Positions 26,454 to 34,739 of a stretch of 64,000 bases of DNA are shown here, in pieces (within the stretch, counting starts at the first letter, position 1; every line of letters starts with the position of its first letter). Source of the DNA: Pseudomonas sp. MWU13-2105 (GTDB taxonomy: Bacteria; Pseudomonadota; Gammaproteobacteria; Pseudomonadales; Pseudomonadaceae). The stretch covers positions 155,675 to 219,674 of the forward strand of contig NZ_JALLIY010000015.1 in the NCBI RefSeq assembly GCF_023242315.1, read 5' to 3'. The position numbers were made by a program, and so were the translations under genes. Below the pieces are notes generated by a model. That model was given only the letters and a program-made list of their open reading frames with translations. It made no database searches and was not told the origin of the DNA.

Positions 26454-27662
26454 TTAAACCTGGTTCAGTCGTTCGGCGATAAAGGACACCAGCTGGCGGG
26501 CAATCTTGCCCTTGCTGGTCTGGGCGAAAAGGGTCGCGTGGAGCTCGCGGTCGATCACGCTGCAGGCGTTTTCCTCGCTGTTGAAGCCAATGCTGGGGTT
26601 GGCCACGTCATTGGCGACGATCAGGTCGAGGTTCTTGTCCTTGAGCTTGCGTGCGGCATAGTCGAGCAGGTGTTCGGTTTCGGCGGCGAAACCGACGCTG
26701 AACGGCCGGTCGGCGCGGCTGGCGATAGTGGCCAGGATGTCCGGGTTACGCACCATCTGCAGCAGCAGACCGTCACCGTTCGTAGGGTCTTTCTTGAGTT
26801 TTTGTGGGGCAACGACTTCAGGGCGGTAGTCCGCAACCGCGGCCGAGGCGATAAACAGGTCGCAGGGCATGGCCGCTTCGCAGGCGGCGAGCATGTCGCG
26901 GGCGCTGACCACGTCGATGCGGGTCACCCGGTCCGGGGTCGGCAGGTGCACCGGGCCGGTGATCAGGGTCACCCGGGCACCGGCTTCCACCGCGGCTTCG
27001 GCCAGGGCGAAGCCCATTTTCCCGGAGCTGTGGTTGGTGATGTAGCGCACCGGGTCGATGTTTTCCTGGGTCGGGCCGGCGGTGATCAACACGTGTTTGC
27101 CGGTCATGGCCAGGTGCTGGAAGCAATCGGCGGCGCATTGCGCCAGGTCCGTGGCTTCGAGCATGCGCCCCAGGCCGACGTCGCCGCAGGCCTGGCTGCC
27201 GGAGGCGGGGCCGAAGACTTTCAGGCCGCGGCTTTGCAGCAACTGGGTGTTGGCCTGGGTGGCCGGGTCGCGCCACATGGCCTGGTTCATCGCCGGCGCG
27301 ATGGCCACGGTGGCATCGGTGGCGAGTACCAGGGTGGTCAGCAGGTCGTTGGCGATGCCCTGGGCCAGGCGTGCGATCAGGTCGGCGGTGGCCGGGGCGA
27401 TCAGCACCAGGTCGGCCCATTTTGCCAACTCGATATGGCCCATGGCAGCTTCGGCGGCCGGATCGAGCAGGTCCAGGTGCACTGGGTGCCCGGACAACGC
27501 CTGCATGGTCAATGGGGTGATGAACTCGCTGCCGCCACGGGTCATGACCACGCGCACTTCGGCGCCCTGGTCGAGGAGTCGGCGAACCAGCTCGGCGCTC
27601 TTGTAGGCAGCAATGCCGCCGCCGACGCCGAGAACGATGCGTTTCCGATACAGCCGCTGCAT
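26454..27662 (-). CDS. coaBC: Bifunctional phosphopantothenoylcysteine decarboxylase/synthase
   Basis: A 402-residue coenzyme A biosynthesis enzyme. The N-terminal flavoprotein CoaC domain has LGVGGGIAAYKSAELVRRL, the catalytic His region GHIELAKWADL and the AMNQAMW substrate clamp. The C-terminal CoaB domain begins near VLITAGPTQENIDPVRYITN. The start at 27662 (MQRLYRKRIV) matches the family; the frame continues upstream without homology and runs under the radC promoter region. Divergent from radC. Confidence 0.96.
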   Translation of the reverse strand: MQRLYRKRIVLGVGGGIAAYKSAELVRRLLDQGAEVRVVMTRGGSEFITPLTMQALSGHPVHLDLLDPAAEAAMGHIELAKWADLVLIAPATADLIARLAQGIANDLLTTLVLATDATVAIAPAMNQAMWRDPATQANTQLLQSRGLKVFGPASGSQACGDVGLGRMLEATDLAQCAADCFQHLAMTGKHVLITAGPTQENIDPVRYITNHSSGKMGFALAEAAVEAGARVTLITGPVHLPTPDRVTRIDVVSARDMLAACEAAMPCDLFIASAAVADYRPEVVAPQKLKKDPTNGDGLLLQMVRNPDILATIASRADRPFSVGFAAETEHLLDYAARKLKDKNLDLIVANDVANPSIGFNSEENACSVIDRELHATLFAQTSKGKIARQLVSFIAERLNQV

Positions 27663-27795
27663 AGGCCTGCCTTTTAGTCCGGTGATGGCTACCCCCGATG
27701 ACGCCTCCCCAGGCCAGATCAGGGGTAAAAATGATGGGCTAAGATAACACAGCGACCGCCAGGGAACAGCGGCGCCCAAAGGACAGGGAGGTGCA

Positions 27796-28470
27796 ATGAG
27801 TATTCGTGATTGGCCGGCGGCGGAGCGGCCGCGGGAGAAGTTGCTGGAGCAGGGCGCGGCGAGTCTGTCGGACGCCGAGTTACTGGCGATCTTTCTGCGT
27901 ACCGGCGTCTCCGGCAAGAGTGCGGTGGACCTGGCCCGGCATTTGTTGAGCCGCTTCGGCAGCCTGCGCAAGCTGCTGGAGTCCGACCAGCAGACCTTTG
28001 GTCGCCAGTTGGGCCTGGGGCCGGCGAAGTTTGCGCAATTGCAGGCGGTGCTGGAGATGGCTCGCCGGCATCTGGCCGAGCGTCTGCGCCGCGATTCGGT
28101 GCTGGAAAATCCCCGGGCGGTGCGCGATTACCTCAAGGCGATGTTGCGCCACGAGCCCCATGAGGTGTTCGCCTGCCTGTTTCTCGACAGCAAGCATCGG
28201 GTGCTGGCGTTCGAGCCGCTGTTTCATGGCTCCATCGACAACACCAGCGTCTATCCACGGCAGGTGGTCAAGCGGGCGCTGGCGCACAACGCGGCGGCGT
28301 TGATCCTGTGTCACAACCATCCTTCGGGGGTTGCCGAACCCAGCCAGGCCGATCATGTGCTGACCAAGCGGCTGAAAACGGCGCTGGAATTCGTCGATGT
28401 GCGGGTGCTCGATCACTTTATCGTCGGCGAGGGCGAGCCCTTGTCGATGATGGAGCGCGGCTGGATGTAA
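27796..28470 (+). CDS. radC: RadC family protein (JAMM domain)
   Basis: A 224-residue RadC/YicR protein. An N-terminal helix-hairpin-helix (LSDAELLAIFLRTGVSGKSA) is followed by a JAB/MPN domain with the metal-binding motif HNHPSGVAEPSQAD. The family was named for a DNA-repair phenotype in E. coli that was later traced to recG, so its real function is unclear. GGGAGG precedes the ATG at 27796. Divergent from coaBC. Confidence 0.95.
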   Translation: MSIRDWPAAERPREKLLEQGAASLSDAELLAIFLRTGVSGKSAVDLARHLLSRFGSLRKLLESDQQTFGRQLGLGPAKFAQLQAVLEMARRHLAERLRRDSVLENPRAVRDYLKAMLRHEPHEVFACLFLDSKHRVLAFEPLFHGSIDNTSVYPRQVVKRALAHNAAALILCHNHPSGVAEPSQADHVLTKRLKTALEFVDVRVLDHFIVGEGEPLSMMERGWM

Positions 28471-28498
28471 CGGGATCGGGCGGACACCGCGATCCCTT

Positions 28499-28528
28499 GT
28501 AGGAGCCGAGCAAGCTCGGCTCCTACAG
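28499..28528. repeat. Perfect 30-bp palindrome
   Basis: TGTAGGAGCCGAGC, two A bases, then the exact complement GCTCGGCTCCTACA. It lies between convergent radC and the binding-protein gene. Resembles a single REP core; it can form a 14-bp stem on both strands and may end transcription without a T run. Confidence 0.8.
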
Positions 28529-28557
28529 GCCGTGCCCGCCATCGTAATGTGTGGCAA

Positions 28558-30147
28558 TCAGGGCTTTACGCTGACCCTGGAAAAATCCTGCCGACCGAAC
28601 GGACTGACTTCATAGCCGTGGACGTTCTTGCGCAGCAAGGCGAAGGCCGTCGGATGCGCCAGCGGTACCCACAACGCCTGTTGCTGGATCTGCGTCTGGG
28701 CCTGTTCGTACAGCTTGCTGCGCACCCCTTGCTCGCTGGTGGTCTTGCCGGCGCTGATCAGCTTGTCCAGGCCCGCATCGCAGTAGCGGGCGAAGTTGGT
28801 GCCCGATTTCACCGCGGCGCAGGAGAATTGCGGGGTCAGGAAGTTGTCCGGGTCGCCGTTGTCACCGGCCCAGCCCATGAACAGCAGGTCATGTTCACCG
28901 GCCTTGGCCCGGCGGATCAGCTCGCCCCATTCGATCACGCGGATCTGTGCCTGGATGCCGACTTCGGCGAGGTCGGCTTGCAGCAACTGCGCGCCGAGAC
29001 TCGGGTTGGGGTTGAGCAGGCTGCCCGACGGGCGTGTCCAGATAGTGGTCTGGAAACCGTCCTTGAGTCCGGCCTTGGCCAGCAGGGCCCTGGCCTTTTC
29101 CGGGTCATGGGCGTAGCCGGGCAGGTCCTTGGCGTAACTCCAGGTGTTGGCCGGGTACGGGCCGTTGGCGGCCTCGGCGGTTTCTTCGAACACGGCCCTG
29201 AGGTAGCTGGTCTTGTCGACGGCGAGGTTGATCGCCTGACGCACTTCCGGCTTGTCCAGCGGCGGATGCTGGCTATTGATGGCGACGAACGCGGTCATGA
29301 AGGCCGCGGTTCGTTCCACCTTGAGCGTCGGCTCTTTACTGGCGGCCGCGACATCCAGGGGCTTGGGCGAGAGCGCGATCTGGCATTCATTGCGCCGCAG
29401 CTTTTGCAGGCGGACGTTGGCATCCGGGGTGATGGCGAAGATCAGGTTGTCGACCGCCGGCTTGCCGGCGAAGTAGTCCGGGTTGGCGCTATAGCGGATC
29501 GAGGCGTCTTTCTGGAAGCGCCCGAACACGAACGGGCCGGTACCTATGGGCTGGCTGTTGAGTTTTTCCGGGGTACCCGCGGTCATCAGCTTGTCGGCAT
29601 ACTCCGCCGAATAGATCGAGGCGAAGCCCATGCTCAGGGCGGCAAGGAAGGTCGAGTCGGGATGATCGAGGGTGAAACGCACGGTCAGCGGGTCGCTGGC
29701 CTCGATTCGCTTGATCAGGCTCGGCAGTTGCAGCGACTGGGCGTGGGGGAAGCCGCTCTGGGCGATCTGGTGCCACGGGTTGGCCGGGTCGAGCATGCGC
29801 TCGAAGCTGAAGCGTACGTCGGCGGCGGTCAGGTCGCGGCTCGGCTTGAAGTAGTCGGTGTGATGGAATTTAACCCCCGGATGCAGCTTGAACTCGTAGA
29901 TCAGGCCGTCGTCGGACACGCTCCAGCTGTCGGCGAGGCTGGGCACCAGCTTGCCGCTGGCGGCGTCGAAATCCACCAGGCGGTTCATCAGCACGTCGGC
30001 CGAGGCGTTGGTGGTGGTCAGCGAGTTATACTGCACCACGTCGAACCCGTCGGGGCTGGCTTCGGTGCAGACGCTCAGGGTGCTGGCGGCCTGGGCCGGC
30101 AACCCGAGGAAGGGGACGAGCAATAGCGGTAGGGCAGCGAGACGCAT
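28558..30147 (-). CDS. Peptide/opine-type ABC transporter substrate-binding protein (DppA-like)
   Basis: A 529-residue periplasmic family-5 solute-binding protein with signal peptide (cleavage near LPAQA-AST). Family landmarks are TEASPDGFDVVQYNSL, LADSWSVSDDGLIYEFKLHPGVKFH, QPIGTGPFVF and NFARYCDAGLDKLI. Cys pairs (in NECQIAL and FSCAAV, RYCDAG) resemble those of dipeptide-binding DppA. No transporter subunits are adjacent, so it is an orphan binding component that would share a permease encoded elsewhere. Substrate is not determined. Confidence 0.9.
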   Translation of the reverse strand: MRLAALPLLLVPFLGLPAQAASTLSVCTEASPDGFDVVQYNSLTTTNASADVLMNRLVDFDAASGKLVPSLADSWSVSDDGLIYEFKLHPGVKFHHTDYFKPSRDLTAADVRFSFERMLDPANPWHQIAQSGFPHAQSLQLPSLIKRIEASDPLTVRFTLDHPDSTFLAALSMGFASIYSAEYADKLMTAGTPEKLNSQPIGTGPFVFGRFQKDASIRYSANPDYFAGKPAVDNLIFAITPDANVRLQKLRRNECQIALSPKPLDVAAASKEPTLKVERTAAFMTAFVAINSQHPPLDKPEVRQAINLAVDKTSYLRAVFEETAEAANGPYPANTWSYAKDLPGYAHDPEKARALLAKAGLKDGFQTTIWTRPSGSLLNPNPSLGAQLLQADLAEVGIQAQIRVIEWGELIRRAKAGEHDLLFMGWAGDNGDPDNFLTPQFSCAAVKSGTNFARYCDAGLDKLISAGKTTSEQGVRSKLYEQAQTQIQQQALWVPLAHPTAFALLRKNVHGYEVSPFGRQDFSRVSVKP

Positions 30148-30418
30148 ATTCAGTATCCTTTGCAGGTCGTTGTCCCATCTGCGAGTGCAGTCTGGAAAAG
30201 TCCTACCCTAGAGGTATGGACGGTAATTGACTATCCCGTTTTTACCAGGTTTTTCAGTTTTCCTGCTTCCCCGGTATTTTCAGTGCACGCTTTGGCGGAC
30301 CTTTTGGGCCGGCGCCCGATGTTGTGCGACGAGCGGCCTTTCAGGGCGCCAGCCCCCGTTGCTGGCGTCCTGACCGCTCGTTTGCGCTGCGCCGCCGAGG
30401 TTTTAATCGCACTTGATG
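30148..30418. other. Non-coding leader region
   Basis: Between the binding-protein gene and the rpmB promoter. No gene is supported; short frames on both strands lack ribosome sites and homology. The left part should carry the minus-strand promoter of the binding-protein gene, but no clear -35/-10 pair is seen. Confidence 0.5.
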
Positions 30419-30447
30419 TTGTTGCACCTGAGTCTTTCTGGTATAAA
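30419..30447 (+). promoter_or_regulatory. rpmB-rpmG promoter
   Basis: TTGTTG and TATAAA separated by exactly 17 bases, about 150 bases before rpmB. A good sigma-70 match and the expected strong ribosomal-protein promoter; it leaves a leader of about 140 bases. Confidence 0.7.
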
Positions 30448-30552
30448 GCAGCGCTCTTTTCTAGGGGCCCGGTTCCTTCGCTTGTAGGTGTAGCCGGTAA
30501 GACCCTTAAAGAAACGCGGCGCCTGGCGCCAAATGACTGAGAGATTAAGCGG

Positions 30553-30571
30553 CCAACCCATGCCGGGTTGG
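30553..30571 (+). other. Hairpin in rpmB leader
   Basis: CCAACCC and GGGTTGG pair around a 5-base loop, ending 25 bases before the rpmB start. It could influence translation or attenuation of the L28-L33 message. Confidence 0.4.
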
Positions 30572-30596
30572 GCATGTGGTTTTAGAGGGCTGAGGC

Positions 30597-30830
30597 ATGT
30601 CTAGAGTCTGTCAAGTTACCGGTAAGGGTCCGGTGACTGGGAATAACATTTCCCACGCAAACAACAAAACCCGTCGTCGTTTCCTGCCGAACCTGCAGCA
30701 TCACCGCTTCTGGGTCGAGTCCGAGAAGCGTTTTGTGCGTCTGCGCGTATCCGCCAAGGGCATGCGTATCATCGACAAGCGTGGCATTGATGTCGTGCTG
30801 GCCGAACTTCGTCGCGATGGCAAGGTATAA
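30597..30830 (+). CDS. rpmB: 50S ribosomal protein L28
   Basis: A 77-residue L28: MSRVCQVTGKGPVTGNN, NNKTRRRFLPNLQ and the C-terminal MRIIDKRGIDVVLAELR. It lacks a CxxC zinc ribbon, as usual for this type. GAGG precedes the ATG. rpmG follows after 12 bases. Confidence 0.98.
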   Translation: MSRVCQVTGKGPVTGNNISHANNKTRRRFLPNLQHHRFWVESEKRFVRLRVSAKGMRIIDKRGIDVVLAELRRDGKV

Positions 30831-30842
30831 GGGAGCTAAATC

Positions 30843-30998
30843 ATGCGTGAATTGATTCGTTTGATCTCGAGCGCCGGTACTGGTCATTTCTACACGACTG
30901 ACAAGAACAAGCGCACTACTCCGGACAAAATCGAGATCAAGAAATATGATCCGGTTGTTCGTAAGCACGTGATCTACAAGGAAGGCAAAATCAAGTAA
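30843..30998 (+). CDS. rpmG: 50S ribosomal protein L33
   Basis: A 51-residue protein starting MRELIRLISSAGTGHFYTTD and ending YKEGKIK. This is the cysteine-free (zinc-independent) L33 type. GGGAG precedes the ATG by seven bases. Second gene of the rpmBG operon, followed directly by an intrinsic terminator. Confidence 0.97.
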   Translation: MRELIRLISSAGTGHFYTTDKNKRTTPDKIEIKKYDPVVRKHVIYKEGKIK

Positions 30999-31016
30999 TT
31001 GATTTTGTTTTTCAAG

Positions 31017-31047
31017 AAAAACCCCGACTTGTTCGGGGTTTTTTTTC
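31017..31047 (+). terminator. rpmBG intrinsic terminator
   Basis: AACCCCGA and TTCGGGGTT form a tight stem followed by eight T bases, 20 bases after rpmG. Confidence 0.92.
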
Positions 31048-31144
31048 GCCTTTTTTCGGCCTGCTCCCGCCTGTTGCGTGCCTGATTCCTACATTTTTCC
31101 CGTTGCACCTTTCCTAGACTGGGCTGAACACCGAAAGGATGCGG

Positions 31145-32530
31145 ATGTGGAGAGTGCTCATGCTGATTGCGAGAATGTGTGGAATCCTGCTGTTGGTGGT
31201 ATTGGCGGCGGGCAGTATTGCGGTTCAGGCCCAGGAGAGGGCCGGTACCGAGGCCTATGTGCGGCGCATGACCGAGGCGACGGTCATGGCTTGGCCGATG
31301 CTGGCAAAAATGTTCGAGACGACCCAGGTGTTTGCCGATGTCCAGTTGCTGGTCAGCGACGGGCAGCGGGCATGGCTGATGAATGCCCGGGGTGGCCAGG
31401 AACTCGATATGCCGGCGGTCGAGGCCCTGGGGCTGGCCTTCGAATACCGGCGTTTCGAAAAAATCGAGTGGCAGGGCCGTCCGGCGGTCTTTATCGGCCT
31501 GGGGCGGGATTTGCCTGAGGTCGAGCTGCAACGGCTCAAGCACCCGGAAGCGGTACCGGAACTGTTCGACCTGGCGACCCATGAAGCCTTTCATTTCTAC
31601 GCTGAAGACGATTGGGCGCGCGGTCCGCTGTCCGAGCGCAGCACCCTTTACCCGGCGGTCGTCGAGCCGCGCTTGTACCGCAACCGGGTCATTCGCCATT
31701 TGCTGGCCGCGACCCGGGGTGAGCTCGATGCGCTGGGGCGCGCCAGTTATTGGTATCGCCGCTGGTTGAACGAGTTCGCCGATGAGGCCGAGCGTATCCG
31801 CGATACCGATCGCACCGAGGGGAGTGCGCGTTATGTCGAGTCGGTCGCGCAGTTGCTGGCGATGGGGCTCGAACCCCGCAGTCCGGAGTGGGAGGCGCGG
31901 CTGTTGAGGCAACTGAGCCCGTTGGGGCGTGCCGACTACCTGGCGGTCGATCATGAGAGCTATACGCTGGGCCTTCTGGCCGGATACCTGCTCGATCGTC
32001 GGCGGTTGGACTGGCTGCCCCGTGTCGCGCAGGGGGAAACGCCCCTGGGTCTGCTGCTGGGGCCGGTTGCGCCGATCAGTGATTCGCCTGATGAGTTGTT
32101 GGGTCGGCGCATCCAGGAGTCCCTGGATGGGGTGAACGATCAGGCGGCGGAGCTGCTCGAGCCGTTCCTCCAGCGCTTCAACGATCCGGCAAGCCGGCAT
32201 CTGCTGGTGCCGGGCACGGCAATGAAAGGCAGTTTTGGCAGCGGGCATTCCTTCCGCCTGGCCGGGATGGCGGAGACCATTGAAACCGGGGTTGATGCGC
32301 TGTTTGCGCTCAAGGGCGGGCGAATCGGCTTCCGTGCGGCGACGGTGGCGACCCAGGTCAAGGCCAGCTGCGGCCGGAAGGATCTCTATTGGTTGCTGGC
32401 GCTGACCGAAGCGGATTTCCAGGGCGGCGCCCATGGCCGTCTTCGCGTCAGGCGTGACGGCCTCGACGTGGATATTCCCTACCCGGCGCGGGCTATCGAT
32501 AGCCCGCGGTCCTGGTGCGTCCAGGTCTGA
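31145..32530 (+). CDS. Secreted protein with HExxH motif, putative metallopeptidase
   Basis: A 461-residue protein with an N-terminal signal (ending AVQAQ). It has the zinc-peptidase motif HEAFH (H146, E147, H150) within FDLATHEAFHFYAED. About 75 residues later comes TEGSARYVESVAQLLA, whose EGxARYxE pattern resembles the third-ligand helix of gluzincin-type peptidases. Further landmarks are MGLEPRSPEWEARLL and DHESYTLGLLAGYLLDRR. The ATG at 31145 is preferred because AAAGG lies six bases upstream; starts at 31139 and 31160 are possible. It is a single gene between rpmG and a convergent cupin gene. I do not recognise a named family; peptidase activity is inference. Confidence 0.72.
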   Translation: MWRVLMLIARMCGILLLVVLAAGSIAVQAQERAGTEAYVRRMTEATVMAWPMLAKMFETTQVFADVQLLVSDGQRAWLMNARGGQELDMPAVEALGLAFEYRRFEKIEWQGRPAVFIGLGRDLPEVELQRLKHPEAVPELFDLATHEAFHFYAEDDWARGPLSERSTLYPAVVEPRLYRNRVIRHLLAATRGELDALGRASYWYRRWLNEFADEAERIRDTDRTEGSARYVESVAQLLAMGLEPRSPEWEARLLRQLSPLGRADYLAVDHESYTLGLLAGYLLDRRRLDWLPRVAQGETPLGLLLGPVAPISDSPDELLGRRIQESLDGVNDQAAELLEPFLQRFNDPASRHLLVPGTAMKGSFGSGHSFRLAGMAETIETGVDALFALKGGRIGFRAATVATQVKASCGRKDLYWLLALTEADFQGGAHGRLRVRRDGLDVDIPYPARAIDSPRSWCVQV

Positions 32531-32893
32531 TCAGGCCTTCTGTTCGAACACCACATAGATCTTGCGGCAATGTTCCAGCACTTCCCAGGTGCCTTTGAAG
32601 CCCGCCGGAATCACGAAACGATCGCCGGCGCGCAAGGTCTTGGCGTTGCCCTCCGCGTCGCGCAGCACCGAGACGCCCTGGACGATTTCGCAGTATTCAT
32701 GCTCGGTGTAATTCACCGTCCACTGGCCTGGCGCACCCTCCCAGACGCCGGCATTCAGCTGTCCGCAGGGGCTGGCGTAGTGGTTGTAGATCGTCTGCTC
32801 GGGATCGCCCTTGAACACTTTCTCCGCTGCCGGGCGAAAGCGTTCCGGCGTGGGGGGGGCTTCGCTGAAATCGACGATGTCCTGGATACTCAT
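32531..32893 (-). CDS. Cupin-domain protein (DUF861-type)
   Basis: A 120-residue single-domain cupin. The core is GVWEGAPGQWTVNYTEHEYCEIVQG and GDRFVIPAGFKGTWEVLEH, like the (S)-ureidoglycine-aminohydrolase-related cupin_3 family. The start at 32893 (MSIQDIVDF) has the family N terminus; the frame runs upstream without support. It is divergent from kauB and could act with amine catabolism, as similar cupins sit by polyamine genes in other pseudomonads. Substrate unknown. Confidence 0.85.
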   Translation of the reverse strand: MSIQDIVDFSEAPPTPERFRPAAEKVFKGDPEQTIYNHYASPCGQLNAGVWEGAPGQWTVNYTEHEYCEIVQGVSVLRDAEGNAKTLRAGDRFVIPAGFKGTWEVLEHCRKIYVVFEQKA

Positions 32894-32985
32894 GGTGCTC
32901 TTCCTCTGCGGTGATAGGCCTTGGCGCGGAAGCTCCGAGTCTATGTTTATTAAAACGAACATGGCAACGGCGTTTGCCGAGCTTG

Positions 32986-33003
32986 TGTCAAATATATTGA
33001 AAC
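32986..33003. promoter_or_regulatory. AT-rich dyad upstream of kauB
   Basis: Within TGTCAAATATATTGAAACA, TCAA and TTGA are arranged as an inverted pair around ATATA. It lies between kauB and the divergent cupin gene and could be an operator, possibly of the polyamine regulator; no consensus was checked. Confidence 0.3.
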
Positions 33004-33130
33004 ATCGGGTGCCGCTGGTTTAGGGTGGTGGCTGTCATGGGCCCGAATCGGCGCTCATTGGGCAGAATTCCGAACGGTGCTGGCGCAAGAGCGCACGGCT
33101 CCAGTATTTCAATAAGAGGAGGACACTCGA

Positions 33131-34624
33131 ATGACCACCCTGACTCGTGCTGACTGGGAACAACGTGCCCGTGAGCTGAAGATTGAAGGCCGTGCCTACA
33201 TCAATGGTGAATACACCGCCGCGGTCTCGAATGAGACGTTCGAGTGCATCAGCCCGGTCGATGGCCGCCTGCTGACCCGCGTCGCCAGCTGCGATGCGGC
33301 AGATGCCCAGCGCGCCGTCGAGAGTGCCCGCGCGACCTTCAATTCCGGGGTCTGGTCGCGGCTGGCCCCGGCCAAGCGCAAGTCGACGATGATTCGTTTC
33401 GCCGCGTTGCTGAAGGCCAATGCCGAAGAGCTGGCCTTGCTGGAAACCCTCGACATGGGCAAGCCGATCAGCGACTCCCTGGGCATCGACGTGCCCGGCG
33501 CGGCGCAGGCCCTGAGCTGGAGCGGCGAGGCCATCGACAAGATCTATGATGAAGTGGCCGCCACTCCGCATGATCAGCTGGGCCTGGTGACCCGTGAACC
33601 AGTGGGTGTGGTCGCGGCCATCGTACCGTGGAACTTCCCCTTGATGATGGCCTGTTGGAAGCTCGGGCCGGCGTTGTCCACGGGTAACTCGGTGATCCTC
33701 AAGCCATCGGAAAAATCCCCGCTGACCGCGATCCGCATTGCTGCCCTGGCGGTTGAAGCCGGCATTCCGGCGGGTGTACTGAACGTGTTGCCGGGTTATG
33801 GTCACACCGTCGGCAAGGCCCTGGCCCTGCACATGGATGTCGACACCCTGGTGTTCACCGGATCGACCAAGATCGCCAAGCAACTGCTGATCTACTCCGG
33901 CGAGTCCAATATGAAGCGCGTCTGGCTCGAAGCCGGCGGCAAGAGCCCGAATATCGTCTTTGCCGATGCTCCGGACCTGCAGGCCGCCGCTGAGTCCGCG
34001 GCCAGCGCCATTGCCTTCAACCAGGGCGAAGTCTGCACCGCCGGTTCGCGCCTGCTGGTGGAGCGTTCGATCAAGGAGCGCTTCCTGCCGCTGGTGATCG
34101 AAGCGCTGAAGGCCTGGAAGCCGGGCAACCCGCTGGACCCGGCGACCAACGTCGGTGCCCTGGTGGATACCCAGCAGATGAACACCGTGCTCTCGTACAT
34201 CGAATCGGGTCATGCCGATGGCGCCAAGCTGGTGGCCGGCGGCAAGCGCACCCTTCAGGAAACCGGTGGCACCTACGTCGAGCCGACCATCTTTGACGGC
34301 GTGAGCAACGCGATGAAGATCGCCCAGGAAGAAATCTTCGGCCCGGTGCTGTCGGTGATTGCCTTCGACAGCGTGGAAGAGGCGATCAACATTGCCAACG
34401 ACACGCCATACGGCCTGGCGGCGGCGGTCTGGACCGCAAACATCTCCAAGGCACACCTGACCGCCAAGGCCCTGCGCGCCGGTAGCGTGTGGGTGAACCA
34501 GTACGATGGCGGCGACATGACGGCACCGTTCGGTGGCTTCAAGCAATCGGGCAACGGCCGCGACAAGTCGTTGCACGCGTTCGACAAGTACACCGAGCTG
34601 AAGGCGACCTGGATCAAGCTGTAA
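33131..34624 (+). CDS. kauB: Gamma-(glutamyl)aminobutyraldehyde / guanidinobutyraldehyde dehydrogenase
   Basis: A 497-residue NAD(P)-dependent aldehyde dehydrogenase. VPWNFPLMMACWKLGPAL, the glycine motif FTGSTKIAK, the general base in LEAGGKSPNIVF and the nucleophile in FNQGEVCTAGSR are all present. Closest in style to PuuC/KauB (PauC), which oxidise aldehydes from putrescine, cadaverine and agmatine breakdown. A strong ribosome site, AGGAGG, precedes the ATG. The position next to rpmBG and upstream of the dad genes matches kauB of P. aeruginosa, which acts in polyamine and arginine use under PauR control. Exact substrate range is inferred. Confidence 0.88.
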   Translation: MTTLTRADWEQRARELKIEGRAYINGEYTAAVSNETFECISPVDGRLLTRVASCDAADAQRAVESARATFNSGVWSRLAPAKRKSTMIRFAALLKANAEELALLETLDMGKPISDSLGIDVPGAAQALSWSGEAIDKIYDEVAATPHDQLGLVTREPVGVVAAIVPWNFPLMMACWKLGPALSTGNSVILKPSEKSPLTAIRIAALAVEAGIPAGVLNVLPGYGHTVGKALALHMDVDTLVFTGSTKIAKQLLIYSGESNMKRVWLEAGGKSPNIVFADAPDLQAAAESAASAIAFNQGEVCTAGSRLLVERSIKERFLPLVIEALKAWKPGNPLDPATNVGALVDTQQMNTVLSYIESGHADGAKLVAGGKRTLQETGGTYVEPTIFDGVSNAMKIAQEEIFGPVLSVIAFDSVEEAINIANDTPYGLAAAVWTANISKAHLTAKALRAGSVWVNQYDGGDMTAPFGGFKQSGNGRDKSLHAFDKYTELKATWIKL

Positions 34625-34667
34625 ATCGGTCCTGGGCACTCCACAGAACCTGTAGGAGCCCCAATAG

Positions 34668-34702
34668 CACAGCCGGACTCTCCGCAAGGAAGTCCGGCTG
34701 TG
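34668..34702 (+). terminator. Terminator after kauB
   Basis: CACAGCCGGACT and AGTCCGGCTGTG form a 12-bp stem with an 11-base loop, followed by a short TTGTCTT run. Confidence 0.75.
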
Positions 34703-34739
34703 TTGTCTTGAACAAAAATTCGCCACAGGAGCGTGGAAC

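Noticed and set aside
30160..30575. Short frames on both strands before rpmB
   Set aside because: No ribosome site or recognisable sequence, and they cross the rpmB promoter.
30660..30667. AACAACAA, a possible Hfq/Crc catabolite-activity motif
   Set aside because: It lies inside the rpmB coding region about 20 codons in, not at a ribosome site, and rpmB is not a catabolic gene.
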